Notes: generated by a model from the letters alone, not told the origin. Shown: positions 1 to 12,329, numbered from the stretch's first letter. The stretch is DNA of 64,000 bases from Wyeomyia smithii (GCF_029784165.1 NC_073696.1:243086892-243150891), one strand, 5' to 3'. Made by a program: numbers and translations.

Positions 1-395
1 ATTTATTTACACAAGTTAAAACGCACTACGTAGAGTGTAAAGATAATAAAAAGTTGTCGATAATTGTTGATTTGCTTTGAAAAATAAATACAATACGAAA
101 AAAAGAGGGATAGAGAAGAAAAAATCACAGGAAGGTTGTATGCAAAGCCACGACCGCAAGGTTGAAGTAGAATACTTTTACAAGAAAGATAACCCGGCTG
201 CTTGCGTGTCAGTCATTTTTTCTAGTAAATAAACGTTGACCGTTCATTGGCAGTATTGTAATTTCTCTTTGTTTGATATTTTGAATGAAGTTTATTGAAT
301 ATTTTTAAAATTTGTGCAAATGAGAAGTTAAAGTGCTGCCGAATTGTAATATGCACATTTAATACAACATCATTAAACGGAACGGAACAAAGGAC

Positions 396-551
396 ACGGT
401 TTTGCAGAATGCGAATGACGGCGCGATGCGATTCGTCTTTTTGTGGTGTTGAAATGTACAGCTCTTTTTAAGGCGAAGTAGAGCTATACATTTCAACACA
501 TTTCATTTTGCCGAATCGCATCGCGCCGTTATTTGCGTTCTGCATGACCGT
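396..551. mobile_element. Short foldback MITE, about 156 bp
   Basis: The two halves are near-complementary: ACGGTTTTGCAGAATGCGAA on the left pairs with the reverse complement of the TTTGCGTTCTGCATGACCGT end. A second paired block (GAAATGTACAGCTC against GAGCTATACATTTC) lies around a short loop. There is no coding capacity. I could not define a target duplication, so the outer borders are approximate. It looks like a non-autonomous inverted-repeat element. Confidence 0.65.
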
Positions 552-1200
552 AGCCAAACACTAAGCGACGCAAACACGTAATAATAGTCAGAGTATGCAT
601 GCAGATGAAGATAATTAACTTTGGATTATAGCGCAAAACGAAAAATATTAACTCTTCAAATATTCATTTTTGTTCTTCAAATTTCAGTTGTTAAATTTAA
701 TATCCGATGAAATGTCTGTTTATTATCTGATGAAGGCTCTTATATAGGCCAAATGATGCATTCCCAATTTACTAGGTCCATAACTCTGCCGACCGTGCTT
801 GGGAAAGCAATTGTATAACGACCAATCAGAGGTCGAATTTTGTGTTTTGACAAGGCTTAAGAATTTTCAATAGTACAATAGCTCGAATAATAAAATTGCA
901 ATTTCATGCATTTGGTAAGAATCTTAGAAGATTTTCTAATCGATTGCTGCAAAAACGAAGGCAATCCATCGAAAACTAACTGATTTATTAGCATTTGAAA
1001 TTGGACATATTTCTCACTTTTTTCAGTTTTAGATTTTCATTTCACATCCCTATGTAGCCGAACTTCCTGAGAGAAGTATTCTACTTCAAAAAGAGCAGTA
1101 AGAAAGAAAAATTATCCAGAAAGTAAAATATCCCATGTCTGAAATATACTTTGGTCAAAACTCTACAGTTCAAGCAACCAATAAAAGATCGCACTCAGTA
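552..1200. other. AT-rich intergenic DNA, nothing recognised
   Basis: No ORF, tandem array or strong inverted repeat was seen. Positions 1-395 are similar, apart from a short relic near 150-170 (ccacgaccgcaaggttgaag) that resembles the dispersed repeat at 5460-5500. Confidence 0.5.
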
Positions 1201-1206
1201 TGATTT

Positions 1207-1420
1207 TCAAAGATCTCCGGGGCTTTCATTTGAGCATGCGAACATCAAAATCGGAATAAGCATTCTGTAAAAAAAGTGTTTTTTTGTTAGTTTTCTTTTT
1301 TGGGTCGATTCTGATATACTACACATATAAACAACATATTTACACATACATACGTACAGGCACATATACACAAATATACATAAATTGTTCAAATCGTCGA
1401 TCTGAGTAAATTGGTAAACA
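1207..1420 (-). repeat. Degenerate copy of the 52-59 kb repeat family, head region
   Basis: Read on the minus strand this has the order seen in the repeats at 52.6-59.5 kb: a short segment ending in a 'gatcgacgat..gaacaat' block, a TG-rich stretch (1320-1382), then an 'ATTTTGATGTTCGCATGCTC' block. It is heavily diverged and is followed by a better copy at 1480-1800. Confidence 0.4.
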
Positions 1421-1479
1421 ACACATGGCTCTTCGTGCCATTAATTTTGCCTTAAAAGTTAAATGTCTCACATAAAAAT

Positions 1480-1803
1480 ACTCTTTGATCAATAATTTAA
1501 AATCTAAGCCACTAATCAAAAATCCACTCGGTAGCATTCTGAGGGAGCACAGTAGCTTTCGTTTGCGTATAAGATCATTAAAATCGGATATTGCGTTCTG
1601 TAAGAAAGGTGCGTTAGTATTTTGCGGCACATACATACAGACAACATACATACACACACATACACACATACACACGAACAGACATTGCTCAGTTCGTCGA
1701 GCTGAGTCGAATGGTATAAACGATTCCGCACTCCGGATCTTGGATCTATTTTGCGTTTTTCGACCGATTTTATAACCTTTGTTTATTATAACGAAGGTAA
1801 AAC
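1480..1803 (-). repeat. Diverged minus-strand copy of the 52-59 kb repeat family
   Basis: The minus strand reads CCATTCGACTCAGCTCGACG (around 1690-1712), then a TG-rich microsatellite (1625-1680). This is the order at 52670-52742, 55325-55440, 57090-57180 and 58450-58575. It ends toward 1803 in a block that is repeated at 2312-2380. Confidence 0.55.
1737..1803 (+). repeat. Direct repeat A, copy 1
   Basis: The block starts ATCTTGGATCTATTTTGCG and runs through cgaccgattttataacct. It is repeated almost exactly at 2312-2380, about 575 bp downstream, with the A/T-run spacing slightly altered. Confidence 0.7.
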
Positions 1804-1980
1804 CATTTTTCGCATCTACAGCTGTTTTAATCTTCGAAAACAACGTAAGACGAAAGCGGCGTCGGAAATGGTCATCGGTATAGACCGGTGTTTCAAAAAA
1901 AAAAAAAAAACATTGTTAAAACGCTGGATGGCAAATTTCCTCAGCATAGCGGTCAATATTTTACCGTTTTCCAGACTGAG

Positions 1981-2022
1981 AGCCACCCCGAATCTTTCCA
2001 AAGCCACCCCGAATCTTTCCAA
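1981..2022 (+). repeat. Perfect 21-bp tandem duplication
   Basis: Two identical 21-bp units beginning agccaccccgaatctttcca lie head to tail (1981-2001 and 2002-2022). It is a local slippage duplication. Confidence 0.9.
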
Positions 2023-2311
2023 AAATCCTTTTCATACTCGAGTATAAAAAGATTTGTTTCGCGAACCCATTTGCTTCGTCACTAGAATCAACCAAATACT
2101 CGAGAACAATTTTCGCGTTCTACATTTAAATTTTGTTTGGCTGCAAATTTTCAAATATTAATGACAATTTTTGAGTCGTTGCGAAACGTTCCACGGTTTA
2201 ACGCAATTACTTTATTTAAACATACAAGGATAAAAAATCCATGCACGCACAAACGAAGAAACTACAATAGTTCTAAATAATGGACGCAGTAATCTAATTC
2301 CACAACAAAAA

Positions 2312-2380
2312 ATCTTGGATCTATTTTGCGTTTTTCGACCGATTTTATAACCTTTTTTTAGTATAAAACAAAGGTAAAAA
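2312..2380 (+). repeat. Direct repeat A, copy 2
   Basis: Second copy of the block at 1737-1803. The sequence between the copies contains a 16-A run (1896 onward) and the 21-bp tandem duplication, and no gene. Confidence 0.7.
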
Positions 2381-2860
2381 ACGAAGAAACCTGCAACAGA
2401 ATTGTGTTATCGATAATTTGGGAGCACGGAAACAAAGTTAAAACAGATTTGCTTGAAATAAAGGGGATATTCTCTGAAGCAGAAAGAACGCAGATCATTT
2501 CGGAAACAATTGACGGACAGATAAATTGGTTATTACTAGATGCGCAGAATTTTTGGGAAATACGACACACACAAATATTTTGCTAATGCTAGCTAGTCAC
2601 GGTCTTTAGAAATTAGCAACTGCCGGCGTTAAAAAGAAATAGATGAATTGGTAATCCCCAATAGCAACGACCGGTGCCAACATCGGTTGCTATCCAAAAT
2701 AGCAACGGCCAGCATTGTGAAAATAGCAACTCAAATGGCAACTCACCGGTGCGCTTGCTCTTACCGTTGAATGTCATAGAGGAGGGATGTCACAAAATGA
2801 TCTTAGTATCGAAAAGGAAGAATTCTAGAAAATTTCAGCGAAATTGGAAATGCCATGCTG
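2381..2860. other. Gene-free stretch with AGCAAC-type short repeats
   Basis: Around 2660-2750 the motif 'aatagcaacgaccgg / aatagcaacggccag / aatagcaactcaaatggcaa' recurs three to four times. A 60-residue open frame at 2404-2586 shows no recognisable feature, and I do not call it a gene. Confidence 0.4.
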
Positions 2861-3078
2861 AAAGAACTTTTTTTTAAATTCATTTTTATGAAATGCCTCA
2901 TTATTGTTGTTCCACCGGATGCACCAAAACGAGTATTTTTTGTGTTCACTAATAGTTTGAAATCTCCAAAAGTAATATTTGGTTTGGGTGGTATGTTTTT
3001 AGTTGAACCTTGTTTGGCTAGTAGGTCCGCTTGTTTGTTTCCATCAATAATTGGTATGTTCCCCGAAAATTTCCTCAA
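2860..3078 (-). pseudogene. RNase H C-terminal scrap of a non-LTR retrotransposon
   Basis: The minus-strand frame contains GNIPIIDGNKQADLLAKQGS. This matches the end of the RNase H domain of LINE-type polyproteins, where the usual form is HxGIxGNExADxLAKxG and the last Asp is catalytic. The Asp (AD) is kept, but the preceding His-Gly is degraded. The reading continues for about 45 residues with the spacing expected after RNase H. No RT or endonuclease lies next to it, so this is an isolated, dead fragment. It may derive from a relative of the LOA-type element at 39-43 kb. Confidence 0.6.
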
Positions 3079-3159
3079 CTAGGTGGAACATGAAATTTCG
3101 GTTTCCAGAAACAAAAAAATGCCAGATGCCTTAAAAATGTATGAAACTTCGAGATCTGG

Positions 3160-4200
3160 TCTATACCTATAAAAATGCAGTCCGGTCTGTGTGTCTGTCT
3201 GATCCAAATAGGCTCGGAAAACTTGGATGTAGGGGTTTTAGGGGACGAGAAAAGTTCCTATGATGGTTTGAAACCCCTCCCTCTTCTGTAAAACGAAACA
3301 CAAATTTCTGCACACCTCAAAAACTAACCAAGCAAATGGAACCAAATTTGACATGTGGATGTTTTTAGGAGTAACAAATACAGGTCGGACTCGATAATCC
3401 GGAACATCAAAAAAAAAAATTCATTCCGGATAATCGAATCACAGAAAAAATATCAAAATTTACGATTAGCGAACACAAAATAAATATTCACTTTTTTATT
3501 TTATTTGTATGATGCAGTGGCGTAACCATAAATTTTTTCTAAGGCGAAAAGGGGTGATTTATTGAGAAGGATAAAAAAAATAAATTGGACATTAATTATT
3601 TTCATTTATTTCGAGAACATGCCCCAAATATGCCGGAAGTGACTTGAATGGTAACAAATATGCCAGAAGGGTTGGCAAAGGTAAAATCTCGAATAAAAAA
3701 TAGAAAACGAACACTAAAAAAATAAAATTCCGGATAATCGAGTCCGACCTGTATATTCATAATGGTTCGACACCCCGCCCTCTTCTACAGGCGAGAGGTC
3801 CCATACACATGACACACGAATTTCTCACAGCTCGAGAACCAATCAACCAAATACAACCAAATTTGGTATGTGAATGTTTTTTGAGGTAATAAATATGTCC
3901 ATAATGGTTCGACTCCCCTCCCTCTTCTGTGAGGGAGGGGTTTCATACAAATGAAACACAAATTTTTGCACATCTCGAGAACTAACCAACTAAATGGAAC
4001 CAAATTTGGCAGGTGAATGTTCTAGGAGTAACAAATATATCCATGATGGTTTGACACCCCTCCCTCTTCTATAAGGAAGGGTCCCATACAAATGAAACTC
4101 AAATTTCGCACAGCTCGAAAACCAATCAAGCAAATAAAACCAAATTTGGCAAGTGAATGTTTTTTGGTGTAACAAACATGTCCATAATGTTTCGACACCC
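3160..4200 (-). repeat. Tandem repeat block, about 140-bp units
   Basis: Units recur with the anchor 'atggttcgacacccctccc' near 3263, 3764, 3902, 4046 and 4189, each followed by a segment close to 'catacaaatgaaacacaaat' and 'ccaaatttggcatgtgaatg'. The spacing is 138-143 bp where uninterrupted. The block begins with 'ctatacctataaaaatgcag'. The same material is present in reverse orientation at 56030-56350, so both belong to one repeat family. Confidence 0.75.
3381..3751. mobile_element. 371-bp MITE with 24-bp TIRs and TA target duplication
   Basis: The left end is CAGGTCGGACTCGATAATCC and the right end is its inverse (..GGATAATCGAGTCCGACCTG). The 24-bp termini have one mismatch. TA flanks both sides (3379-3380 and 3752-3753), as expected for the Tc1/mariner/pogo superfamily, and CAGG-starting TIRs are typical of pogo/Tigger-like elements. 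There is no coding sequence. It sits inside a unit of the 140-bp tandem block, and removing it restores the repeat. Confidence 0.85.
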
Positions 4201-4690
4201 TTCCTTCTTCTGGCATGTCTCCGAATACCATTTCTAAATCTAAGATGGCGACTTTCGATTTCAGAAAAACAGCCAAAAATGACAAAATACCACCCAATAT
4301 GAGCGTTTCTTTAACCAGAATGACGCTCAGGTGTCAGAAATTGTCTCCAAATGCCATTTTAAAATCCAAGATGGCGACTTACGGTTTCTGAAAAATAGCC
4401 TGAAGTGGCCAAATACCACCCAATATGTGTATCACCGGATCCAGAATGACGCAAGGAGCTAAAAATTGACCTCAGACACCAGTTTGCAAAATGTGAATTG
4501 TAAACTTCTGGGAAACAGCCGAAAATAACCGAATACTACTACATGTGGATATTTCCGTAATCGAAATGATGTATAGAAGCCAAGTATTGACCCTGGACAC
4601 CATTTTGAATTCGAAGATGACCAGTTTCAGTTTCTGGAAACAACGAAAATAACTGAAATGCATTCAATAAATTTCCGGAATAGAGGTGAT
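4200..4690 (-). repeat. Tandem repeat, about 130-bp units ('aagatggcgact')
   Basis: Three to four diverged units share 'ccattttaaaatccaagatg', 'aaataccacccaatatg' and 'ccagaatgacgc'. The inverse of this sequence is seen at 53820-54160 and at 55850-56000, which shows it to be part of the same large dispersed family. Confidence 0.7.
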
Positions 4691-4799
4691 GTACAAAAGC
4701 CAAAAGTCGAGGATGTTGTCATTCCGATTAAACCAATCATCAATCAATGAATTTGAAATGTTTACAATTATTGAATTAAACACTAAAATAGGCGACCGA

Positions 4800-5240
4800 A
4801 GTTTTTCGGGTCAGCTAGTATCATATAAAAAAATTCCTTGGGTGATTTTTCGGATTTCTAAGGGCCAAACTTTAATCGCTTTGCGCTACCTCATTTTGGG
4901 TCCGATTGAGCTGAAACTTTGCACAAGGTGTTTTTTTCTACTGCTTTTTTCTGCTCTGCTAATTATGTGGAAGTTTGGCTTGAGAATTCCGCGTGCGAGT
5001 TGTTGGGATACATAATTGATAGTTTTATTACTTATGACAAGTTCTAGTGGGAGAAGTTTAATATCTGACGAGGTGCTATTGGAAAATCGCATACCTTGGT
5101 GATATAAAGTTTCCAACTTACCGATATTGTTTTCAGTGGTTGTAATTTGGGCTCCGTCGGTGAGTTTTGGGGTATGAAGCAGCCATCGCACACTGTTTCC
5201 AAAGCTGCAAAAACGTGATCGAAATTATTTTGACCCAAAA
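4800..5240. repeat. Probable dispersed repeat fragment
   Basis: The segment 'gattgagctgaaactttgca' (4902-4921) recurs in altered form at 8522 and 34094, which suggests a dispersed family. No gene is visible. Confidence 0.35.
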
Positions 5241-5448
5241 AAAAAAACAGATTTTAGAGCCATAGTACCTTCAGGAAAGTTGATCCATTTCCTGAATCCA
5301 CTTAACAGTGATAAACGAGTTTTACTTTTTTCATATTTGCATATAAAAATTCACTTTGCTCGGCGAAGTTGTTGCACATTTCGTAAGAAACAACTTTGTC
5401 ATAAACACCATACTTTTCAAAATCACTCTAAAAAGTTAAATAGCAAAA

Positions 5449-6700
5449 TAGTAGAAGGGTGGTATCCAAGACACGACCGCATAGTTGACGTAGGACTACA
5501 CTGCCTCTGTTTACATAGTTGACGTAACAACCAACACTATCATTGCGAGAAAAACGCGTTTTTGTTATTTCAACCCAAATCATTATACTGAGATACAATT
5601 TCAACAAAATAGTCTGTCAATTTCATGAAGATTGATGTTTGAAAAGAGGCCCCATGATTATACGAGTCGGACCGTGGTAATTGATCCAGAAAAACCGCTA
5701 CGCCAGTTTATGCGAATAAACATGTATTTTTTTCACAGATTGTTCGCATAGCTTGGCGTAAAAACTTGACTACTTCCTACTCTGCCTCGCAGTTGATTCA
5801 GTTTTATCAATCGTGTTTCGGTCAAACGTCAGTTATTGTCCATCGGCAGTTTCAATTAGATAAACACGCACAAACACACATAGAAACACACACACACAAA
5901 CACATGCATAAAGACTTACATTTACGCTAAGGTAATCGTTACATGGAAAAATGCAAACTTTGCAACACAGAGCCAGGACAAAGTTTTTCTTTGGTTCAAT
6001 TTAGATCCCCAGACAATGCTAAACCTGCCGGATATGGATTACTCGTGCCTCTGATTGGTGCATTACATATGCATGTACATAAATTTGTATGAAAATTAGT
6101 ATAGGAAAACTTTTGCGCATGTTTCTTCTTAGAGAGTTATCGATCAATCCAATTCCGGTAGTGTCAGGATTGTTTGGGCCCCAAATAGAACCTTAAAAGC
6201 GTTCTGGCAAATCGATTAAGTTTACCCACCATAATATACACACACATTTTAATTATTTCATCTGATGCAAATATCCACTAGTAGAGGGAAAGGACACGTT
6301 GACTTTATACCTTCCTGAGGCTGAGTGTTTTGTAAAAATATTGATATGCAATACAATTATTCAATCCCACTTTCCCCTTTATCCCTTTCCATGCAATATT
6401 TGTCGAGTTAAACGACTCAACTTAGACAAACAGACAGTAGTTAGACAGTCGAATAAAACGACTTAACATAAACAATTGCACCTTGTATGGAGTGACGCCA
6501 GTTTTTGCAACCAATTGGCAGTTACGCCAAAACGTTTTTCCGTTATTTCTCAAAAGTTCCAGAACAAAGTTGTTTTCTTTTTGTTTGTTGTGTATGTATC
6601 TTAGGGAAAGAAAGCTGAATCAACGAAAAAGTGCATTATGGTCATTTTGGCTCTTACGTCAACTATGTAAACAGGGGCAGTACAATAGTTTTATATTTCC
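5449..6700. mobile_element. Candidate foldback element with 26-bp internal inverted repeat
   Basis: TGCCTCTGTTTACATAGTTG and its following GACGTAA (5502-5527) pair with 6654-6679 with one mismatch. The left outer part (5459-5500, GGTATCCAAGACACGACCGC then a ttgacgtag block) recurs inverted at 62735-62790. Outer ends and target duplication are not resolved. The interior has no coding sequence. Confidence 0.45.
5699..5760. repeat. Short imperfect hairpin (ACGCCA arms)
   Basis: TACGCCAGTTTATGCGAATAA pairs imperfectly with TTGTTCGCATAGCTTGGCGTA across a loop of about 20 nt. It lies inside the candidate foldback element. Confidence 0.55.
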
Positions 6701-9700
6701 CTTCGAGGCTCTGTTTGATATGAGCTCGTTTTACTTTTGGCACGGTTAGATTTTGGCACACATGTGCCAAAAACGAGCGATTATGTCTTAACACTTTTCT
6801 CAGTTTTCTTGATTATTAAAACCATTTTAAGCTCAACATCCTCCAAAAGAAGGGTATTCTAGTTCTTTATGTTGCCGAAGCGGATAACAGGGATCGGTAA
6901 AACGGTTCCTGGAATATGACTGGAACATGTGCCGGTAATATAATGATCATGATCTAAGCAGTACTAAGCCTCTAATTACTCGGGTAGTAATATCAAGTAT
7001 CTAGGTCGTCAGCCTTAATTCATAAAGCGATACCTCAAACGTCTTAGAACTAAAACTAGTTCATTGGTGGAAATATCTATGAAAAAAAGTCACGAAAATG
7101 TCATTTTTGGCATGGTTCAATCTTGGCAACAGGAAAATTCTGCCGTGTCGTGTTTGGCAAAATCGAACTGGGTCTGTATTATGATTATTTATTTGCAGCA
7201 CTCTATTTTAGAAGAAAAAATACTCTCTTTAACATTGATGAATACCATTCATTCTAATACAATCAATTTTCTTCAATACGCGAAAAGGCAAGCTTCTATA
7301 CAGACCTAGGTTAAGTACGATTTAGTAGATATTAAGCTCACTCTCTGATCACCAAGCGGCAAAGATGTCACATGATAAAATTTTCCTCAGTTACAAGTTC
7401 ATTGAAAAAAATAACCATAACAAATTACAGTTTTTAAACAAAAATGTATATTCACAGAAAATTTAAAATGGACATAAGAAAAACACAGTGTAGAGTTCAA
7501 AAATAAACAACGCATTTTATCTGTACAATGAATCTAATTTATAAATCATGCTATCTGCCTCTACCGACACGTACAGAATTTTGTTTTCCCCGGTGGCGCA
7601 GCGTATTTCACGGCACCCGAATGATCATATTGAATTCTGATATTTGCTACTATACGAAGACACTTCAAACAAACAAATCAAACGGCAATTCGATTGTGTT
7701 CCAGATCGCAAAACGATACCTACGCGTTAAACCAACACGCCCCACTGTGCGTCGACAGCGACAATGTAGTCTTCACTTGGCTTGGCTGCACACAAATGAA
7801 TATCGAGTTCTACTGCACTGATAGACGACGAGTGACCAGCGCTCTTTTCATACATTGCTCGGTGCAGTACTATTGCCAGCATGTTTTCCTTCAAGACATC
7901 AGTTTTAATAACATTCTTCCAGCAGAACGTAAAACTGTCTGATATTGGAGGTGGTTACGAACTTTCAGAAAAAGCTTTATCTCCAAGACATCAAAATAGT
8001 CTAGGGTCATGGAAGCGAACATTTGTTGACCTATTGGGACGGGGAGATTCTGTCAAAAAATTTTTTTGCCACTGCTGTACAGGATATCAAAGCAGGCAGT
8101 TGGTGTCTACTCATGAAGTCTGTGCCAGGCATGCTCGCATGTGATTGGTACATTGTTGGTGATAATTCGACCTTGAAACTTTTTTTTTAAATTTCCACTG
8201 TTTAACAATGAAATGATAATGATAACTGAGGAATCACAAAATTGTCCATCATTTTATCAATTCAACGACATATTGATTATTGTAATGCATCATGTGGTTA
8301 CATCAGTATTACCGTTTGAAATCTTTCATACCAACGTTACACCTTGGTTTTAGTTTTCGCAGAATGTATCTCGATATAGTGCGGTTAGACGTAGTCCTAC
8401 GTCAAAATCGAATTCCTGTAATTACATGAGAAACAATCGAACTCTTTTATGAAAAATTCTCTGTAAGTTTCTATCGATCAAAACAGTAAAACGTTCACCA
8501 CTTTTACATTCTGAAGTTCAATTGAGCTGAAATTTTGCATAGAGACTTTTTTCGAGAAGGCGATGCCCTACTGCTCAACGAAATTCGAAGGTCAAAATTC
8601 TTTTCCATCTTCTAATAAACAGTAATAACGAGTCTTAAAATTGAAAAAAAATTTAGATCAAAGGCTCTGGGGGTAGTTTGAACCCTAAACATCCACCCCC
8701 TTATGTGAACCTGATGTTTAGGAGATTCCATCTAATCTCATCATGGCGTGAAAAACTAGGATAGACTACTCATTTCATTTCATAGCCAAATTAAAATGCA
8801 ATGTCCGAGTATTCAAATTTAAAAAATTATAATTATGAAAAAATATACACAACAATCATTTTTTTCATATTCACAGACGGTTCAAAAATAAAAATAATGT
8901 ACGGAGTTTCGCATGCAATAATGAACAATATTTTATCCAAGTACATCTTCCAAGCGCATTATCGTTTTTTTTAACATAATTTGAAATAATTACAGAAACA
9001 TTGAAAACGATTCAAATAAACGATTCAGTATCTAAATCTTCAATTAAAAATATATCATCTAGAAATTCAAAAAATTCAAAACTACTTAAATTATTTACAC
9101 AATGATGAAATATCATTAGCATTCGGGTGCCTTGTCATAAGAGAACAATCGATAATGAAATTGAAGATGATTTGGCTCAGAAGAGCGTCGACAACCCCAT
9201 GTTTCGAAAAAAAAAACTTTCGTTTTACGATTTAAATGCACTGGTAAAACATCAAATCTGGCAGGATAAATGGTCTAGTGTTCAAAACAACGAGTTAAGA
9301 ATCATTAAAGGTATCGTTTCCGTTTAATGATCATTTTTTGTAAGGATTAGAAAGAAACCCGTGGTTCTTTGTGGATCAGGAATTGGATACTGTAATGTAA
9401 CTCATAAACACTATTTAAAATAAAGACATAAGTACCTCCAGAGTACAGAATTAAAAAGAAATATTGGATTATTTGAAAGCAACTTTATAGCATGTATGAA
9501 GTTAGTACATAAGATATGTATGAAAGTTTATCTGAATTCTGTTGTAACCAGAAATTTTGATTTAATTAGTTTAATTTTTCAAATATTTATTCTTTGATTA
9601 CATAGCATTTAGTGTAAAGAGCCGTTATTGTGCAGAATACCTTGAACAAATAAACGGAATCGATTATCTCGACAACCACATTTTATGCAAATAAATAAGT

Positions 9701-9870
9701 GTACTATTAAAGTCTTCTGTTATTTATTTTAATAAGATTATTTTCGTGAAACTCGAAAAGTCAATATAATAAAGAATCACTGCACTTTCGTAAGCATTTA
9801 TTGTATCAATGTGATTAACTGACAAACATTTCATCGCTTTTGTGGAAAAACTACGAAGCTCGCTTTCGTT
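6700..9870. other. Long gene-free AT-rich stretch
   Basis: I see no supported gene. Overlapping open frames at 7528-8144 are unrecognised and change frame repeatedly. There is a perfect 16-bp palindrome GACGTAGTCCTACGTC at 8391-8406 and a TTTTGGCACACATGTGCCAAAA palindrome near 6752-6773. The sequence 8520-8545 resembles 4900-4925. Confidence 0.45.
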
Positions 9871-9879
9871 CCGAGCATT

Positions 9880-11600
9880 TTCCCGAGCGAACAATCAACA
9901 GTCCCATACAAACATCTCATCAGTGCCGCTTTCCAAGCCACCGACGCGCGTCAGTCGTCAAAATGTAGCGTGACGCGATTGCCGAAGACAAACGGTTGAA
10001 TGATAGATGACGGATGATTGAGTTTGGTTTACCTCCGATGCCCGTCCTCACCCCGACCGCTAACTAACGCGATCGACCAGAATAAAAGAATCTACAAATC
10101 GGAGGAGTAAAAAAAAAAAACACGACAGTCAAAATACAGAAGATAAACGCGGCCGATTTTGATTGGTAGTGCCACGGTTTTCGGTTAATTTGATAATCGT
10201 CAATCGTTCGTTAGTCGTCACGCTCGTCGTCTCCGTATCGGGGATTTGTAAACCGAGGTAGCGGCCCGGCCAGCAGACCTAGATCCGATCCGATCACATT
10301 GCTATTGTCCCGCGGGACGCCATCTTCGTTCGTCATCAAAAGCCCGTCCGTCTGTCCGCGCGGACCCGGAATGGAAAGGAACTCCGGCTGGAGGTGACTT
10401 TGATTAATTCCATTTTGCGTTCTCTGACCTGTTGCTGTTGGCTTCGATCGGTTTTGATGGCCGTTGCTTTGACGGAACGGGCCAGGATCACTTGATCTCT
10501 CTCCGGATGGGGTAAATGGCTCTCGCGGCAAGTGATCCGCTGTCCGCTGTGGCTAATGAATTTCGGTCTCATCAGAGCGGGCTTTGTCTAGGTCGGGTTT
10601 TTGGGGAGTTTTCGGACCACTGCAGAACAACACTTGCTGAACCCAAGAGCGTCGACGATCCGTTTGTTTGATTGTTGTTTTCAGAAGAAAAATGAGCGAT
10701 CCTCCTTTCGAAATTTGTCATTAATTTGATTCCCCAACAATGGGGCGCGTATTTTTTTTCTTTTCTTCTTCCAAAACTCATACGGTCAGCGTGATCATCA
10801 TTTATCTCTTTATCGACTGTTTATCCAAATGATTAATCTAACCTGGACAAACTTTCCCGTATTAATCATAGCCAACGGATCGTTTGTCTTTGGTATTGTT
10901 CTCCGCGAACCGAAGGTCATTTTGCATACTTGCTAAAGAACTCTCCCATGACACTTTGATAGTTGAACAAAAATAAAAAAAAACAACAGTAAAAAACGTC
11001 CGTTAAACATACCATCAAAATACCGCCAAACGACTCATTTAGATTGATGAAGCAACGTCGAGTCCCGCCGGCAATGAGAAGGAATTTCCAGCCCTAATTA
11101 CAAGCGCGCATTGTGTCAAGGAGCAAGTAAGCAAGTAAGCAGCAGCAACAGCAACAACTCAGGCTTATCGTCACCAGTGAAGACGTTTCAGTCCGTTAGG
11201 CAGCCCATCTGCACATGTCCTTCCATTAAGGCCGTTTGCTCATTCCGCTTATCGCACTTGTCCCATCCGTTCCCAGGAAGCAATTCTCACATTTCATTAG
11301 CATCTCATTAGGTCACAAGTGCCGTGAAAGTGAATATCAACTCGGCTGAGCGCGCGAACAAGTGCACCCCTCTCGGGCCTCGGGCTGTCCTTGTCAGCCG
11401 ATTGCGTGACGATCGCGTTATGCGGCAATTAATCCTTCGTCGGTGGATTAATGTCGGTCGCGAGCACGACCACGGCATGACAGGGAAACTGCAGCACTCT
11501 AGGTATTAGCGCAAGGGGACACTTTTAGTCTGATGGTTTTTTTCTCTTTATTTATCCACAGGTGAAAACAGAAAAAAATGAAACAACAGAAGGTGTTGGC
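9880..11600. other. Probably single-copy region, higher GC
   Basis: Base composition changes from the AT-rich, repeat-laden flanks to near 50% GC with many CG dinucleotides. No transposon feature is seen. Such islands in this window (also 32.1-33.9, 48.5-51.2 and 63.2-64 kb) are the likeliest places for host exons or regulatory DNA. Only one weak coding candidate was found here. Confidence 0.45.
10211..10544 (-). CDS. Candidate terminal coding exon, unrecognised protein
   Basis: A minus-strand frame stays open from a TAG just upstream of about 10545 to the TAA at 10211. It encodes about 110 residues rich in Pro, Gly, Ser, Arg, Asn and Asp, ending in an acidic RYGDDERDD tail. There is no ATG at its beginning, so it could only be an internal or last exon entered through an AG acceptor (candidates near 10540-10555, 'ccacag' and 'ggacag' on the minus strand). 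I recognise no domain. A second minus-strand frame overlaps part of it, so the choice of frame is uncertain. The local GC-rich composition is the main argument in favour. Confidence 0.22.
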
Positions 11601-12329
11601 AAGATCGTAGCTGCTTCTGGAGTCAACGGGCACTAGTAATAAAATATTATATTCTTCCATTATGCAATATGTGTTTGTTAAGAAATATTTTCTGTCCGGG
11701 AATTGTTACCCAGAAAACTGTTTAATATTTTCATATTGCCATTCCACTTCAATAATTTGCTTGAATATTTTTTTGTCTACTTCCCATTCAGTTGAATTGA
11801 ATCAACATGAATTGTAACAAATGCAATCGTAAAAAAAAATAAATTTATGAAAAATGACCAGTTACGTATCCGTGCAGTCCCCCCACGATTATGGATCACT
11901 TAAGAAGGTGTATGAATTCAAAATATCATTTCTGACCAATTTTATTGTTTATATGTAATCTATAAATGTGTTCAGTCACAAAAATATGTAATCCTTCACT
12001 TCATTGAGTATATTTTTGAATGTTTTGTGAATATTTCTCAGAAAATATATTTATTTCATAACTCACCAAATACACAATTATGGATCACTTTTGAGAGCGG
12101 TTCTAATTATGAGACAATTCGCATCATATTATGGATCAGCATATTAAAAACAGCTTTTGGCATCGAATTCATTCAATAAACTTTATTCAAATTATGTAAT
12201 TTGAAGAAATAACATATTTCAAATCGTATTAAAGATCCCGCATGGCCTGGTCAAATTTTACGTGGCTTTTGAGGTTGCAATTATATCGAGAGTTCAGGTC
12301 TGTCGCTCCCGAAGGTAGAAATGACCCAA

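Noticed and set aside
3160..4690. CRISPR-like regularly spaced array
   Set aside because: The repeats are contiguous diverged tandem units without unique spacers, in a eukaryotic genome.
7528..8144. Three overlapping frames of 82-97 codons
   Set aside because: Frames shift repeatedly, there is no recognised domain, and codon pattern is not convincing.
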